Below, piece by piece: positions 41,197 through 41,241 of a DNA stretch of 41,241 nucleotides. Below the pieces are notes generated by a model. It worked only from the letters and a program-made list of their open reading frames with translations. It ran no database searches and was not told the origin of the DNA. Location of the stretch: the NCBI GenBank assembly GCA_910585745.1, contig CAJUFM010000022.1:1-41241 (forward strand), written 5' to 3'. Within the stretch, counting starts at the first letter, position 1; each line of letters starts with the position of its first letter. The position numbers were made by a program, and so were the translations under genes. This DNA comes from an uncultured Eubacterium sp. GTDB taxonomy: Bacteria > Bacillota > Clostridia > Lachnospirales > Lachnospiraceae.

Positions 41197-41241
41197 ATGA
41201 ATGTGATTTACGCAACATACAATATCCACCATAACAGTATT
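41197..41241 (+). CDS. 5' end of a second small conserved protein (partial)
   Basis: The window ends 15 codons in: MNVIYATYNIHHNSI. It matches the start of the 30930-31169 gene (MQLIYARYNKYYNSI) at 9 of 15 positions. AGAGGACAGATAAT precedes the ATG. The 286 bases before it hold no convincing gene. Confidence 0.5.
   Translation, partial: MNVIYATYNIHHNSI

Noticed and set aside
41015..41218. 67-residue minus ORF ending GKLKGKAHLR
   Set aside because: No ribosome site or family. It overlaps the promoter of the partial gene at 41197, though its end could be a recombinase relic.

Overview
The window looks like the chromosome of a spore-forming, anaerobic Firmicute, most likely a gut Lachnospiraceae. 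Evidence for this is SpmA/SpmB, a SPOCS/LysM spore-type protein, Veg, the HydE hydrogenase maturase, a superoxide reductase, two FeoA proteins with FeoB, and an Agr cyclic-peptide system. Shine-Dalgarno sites are strong (AGGAGG-type) and most genes are on the minus strand. No rRNA, tRNA or CRISPR array was seen.

Left part (1-8.4 kb), the most interesting region. All genes are on the minus strand, in the order LytTR response regulator (7619-8338), AgrC-like GHKL kinase (6350-7618), a 47-codon AgrD pheromone precursor (6094-6237), AgrB (5488-6090), then six accessory genes: TIR protein (4947-5498), large helical protein (3369-4925), SPFH-like protein (2408-3376), SH3-like membrane protein (1665-2411), acyl carrier protein (1369-1659) and PaaK-type adenylate-forming ligase (129-1334). 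Several of these genes overlap or nearly touch. The TIR start codon and its ribosome site lie inside the end of agrB. Base composition falls sharply in G+C exactly there. The TIR and helical proteins share a ~30-residue Asn/Gly-rich tag. I read this as a candidate quorum-sensing-controlled conflict or immunity operon whose parts (pheromone, TIR, SPFH, carrier protein plus ligase) I do not know as a described combination. The agrD promoter sits inside the intrinsic terminator of the kinase gene. It carries direct repeats, and one motif is shared with the regulator's own promoter.

Middle part (8.5-29.5 kb), mostly ordinary chromosome. It holds a MerR-methyltransferase fusion, an XRE regulator, spmA-spmB, an ABC-2 exporter (ATPase plus two permeases) divergent from a NarL-type two-component system, a zinc-ribbon membrane protein, a soluble chemoreceptor-like protein next to a second ABC-2 exporter, a membrane metallophosphoesterase, and the feoA-feoA-feoB-FeoB-associated operon. 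The feo operon faces a DtxR/MntR-type regulator, and a perfect 16-bp palindrome overlaps the feo -10 box. A superoxide reductase and HydE follow.

Accessory scar (29.7-33.7 kb). This holds a YhcG-type PD-(D/E)XK protein, a small conserved protein, a truncated HEPN gene meeting head-to-head with a frameshifted serine-recombinase remnant, and an RNase III homologue that appears to have two dsRNA-binding domains.

Right part (34-41.2 kb). Housekeeping genes come first: SPOCS/LysM, veg, coaBC, panD and an Lrp regulator whose 3' end has spawned a 22-bp tandem repeat. A decayed stretch follows, with a gutted methyltransferase, a truncated acetyltransferase, a short HEAT-like protein, an intact acetyltransferase, and the first 15 codons of a second copy of the small protein found at 31 kb.
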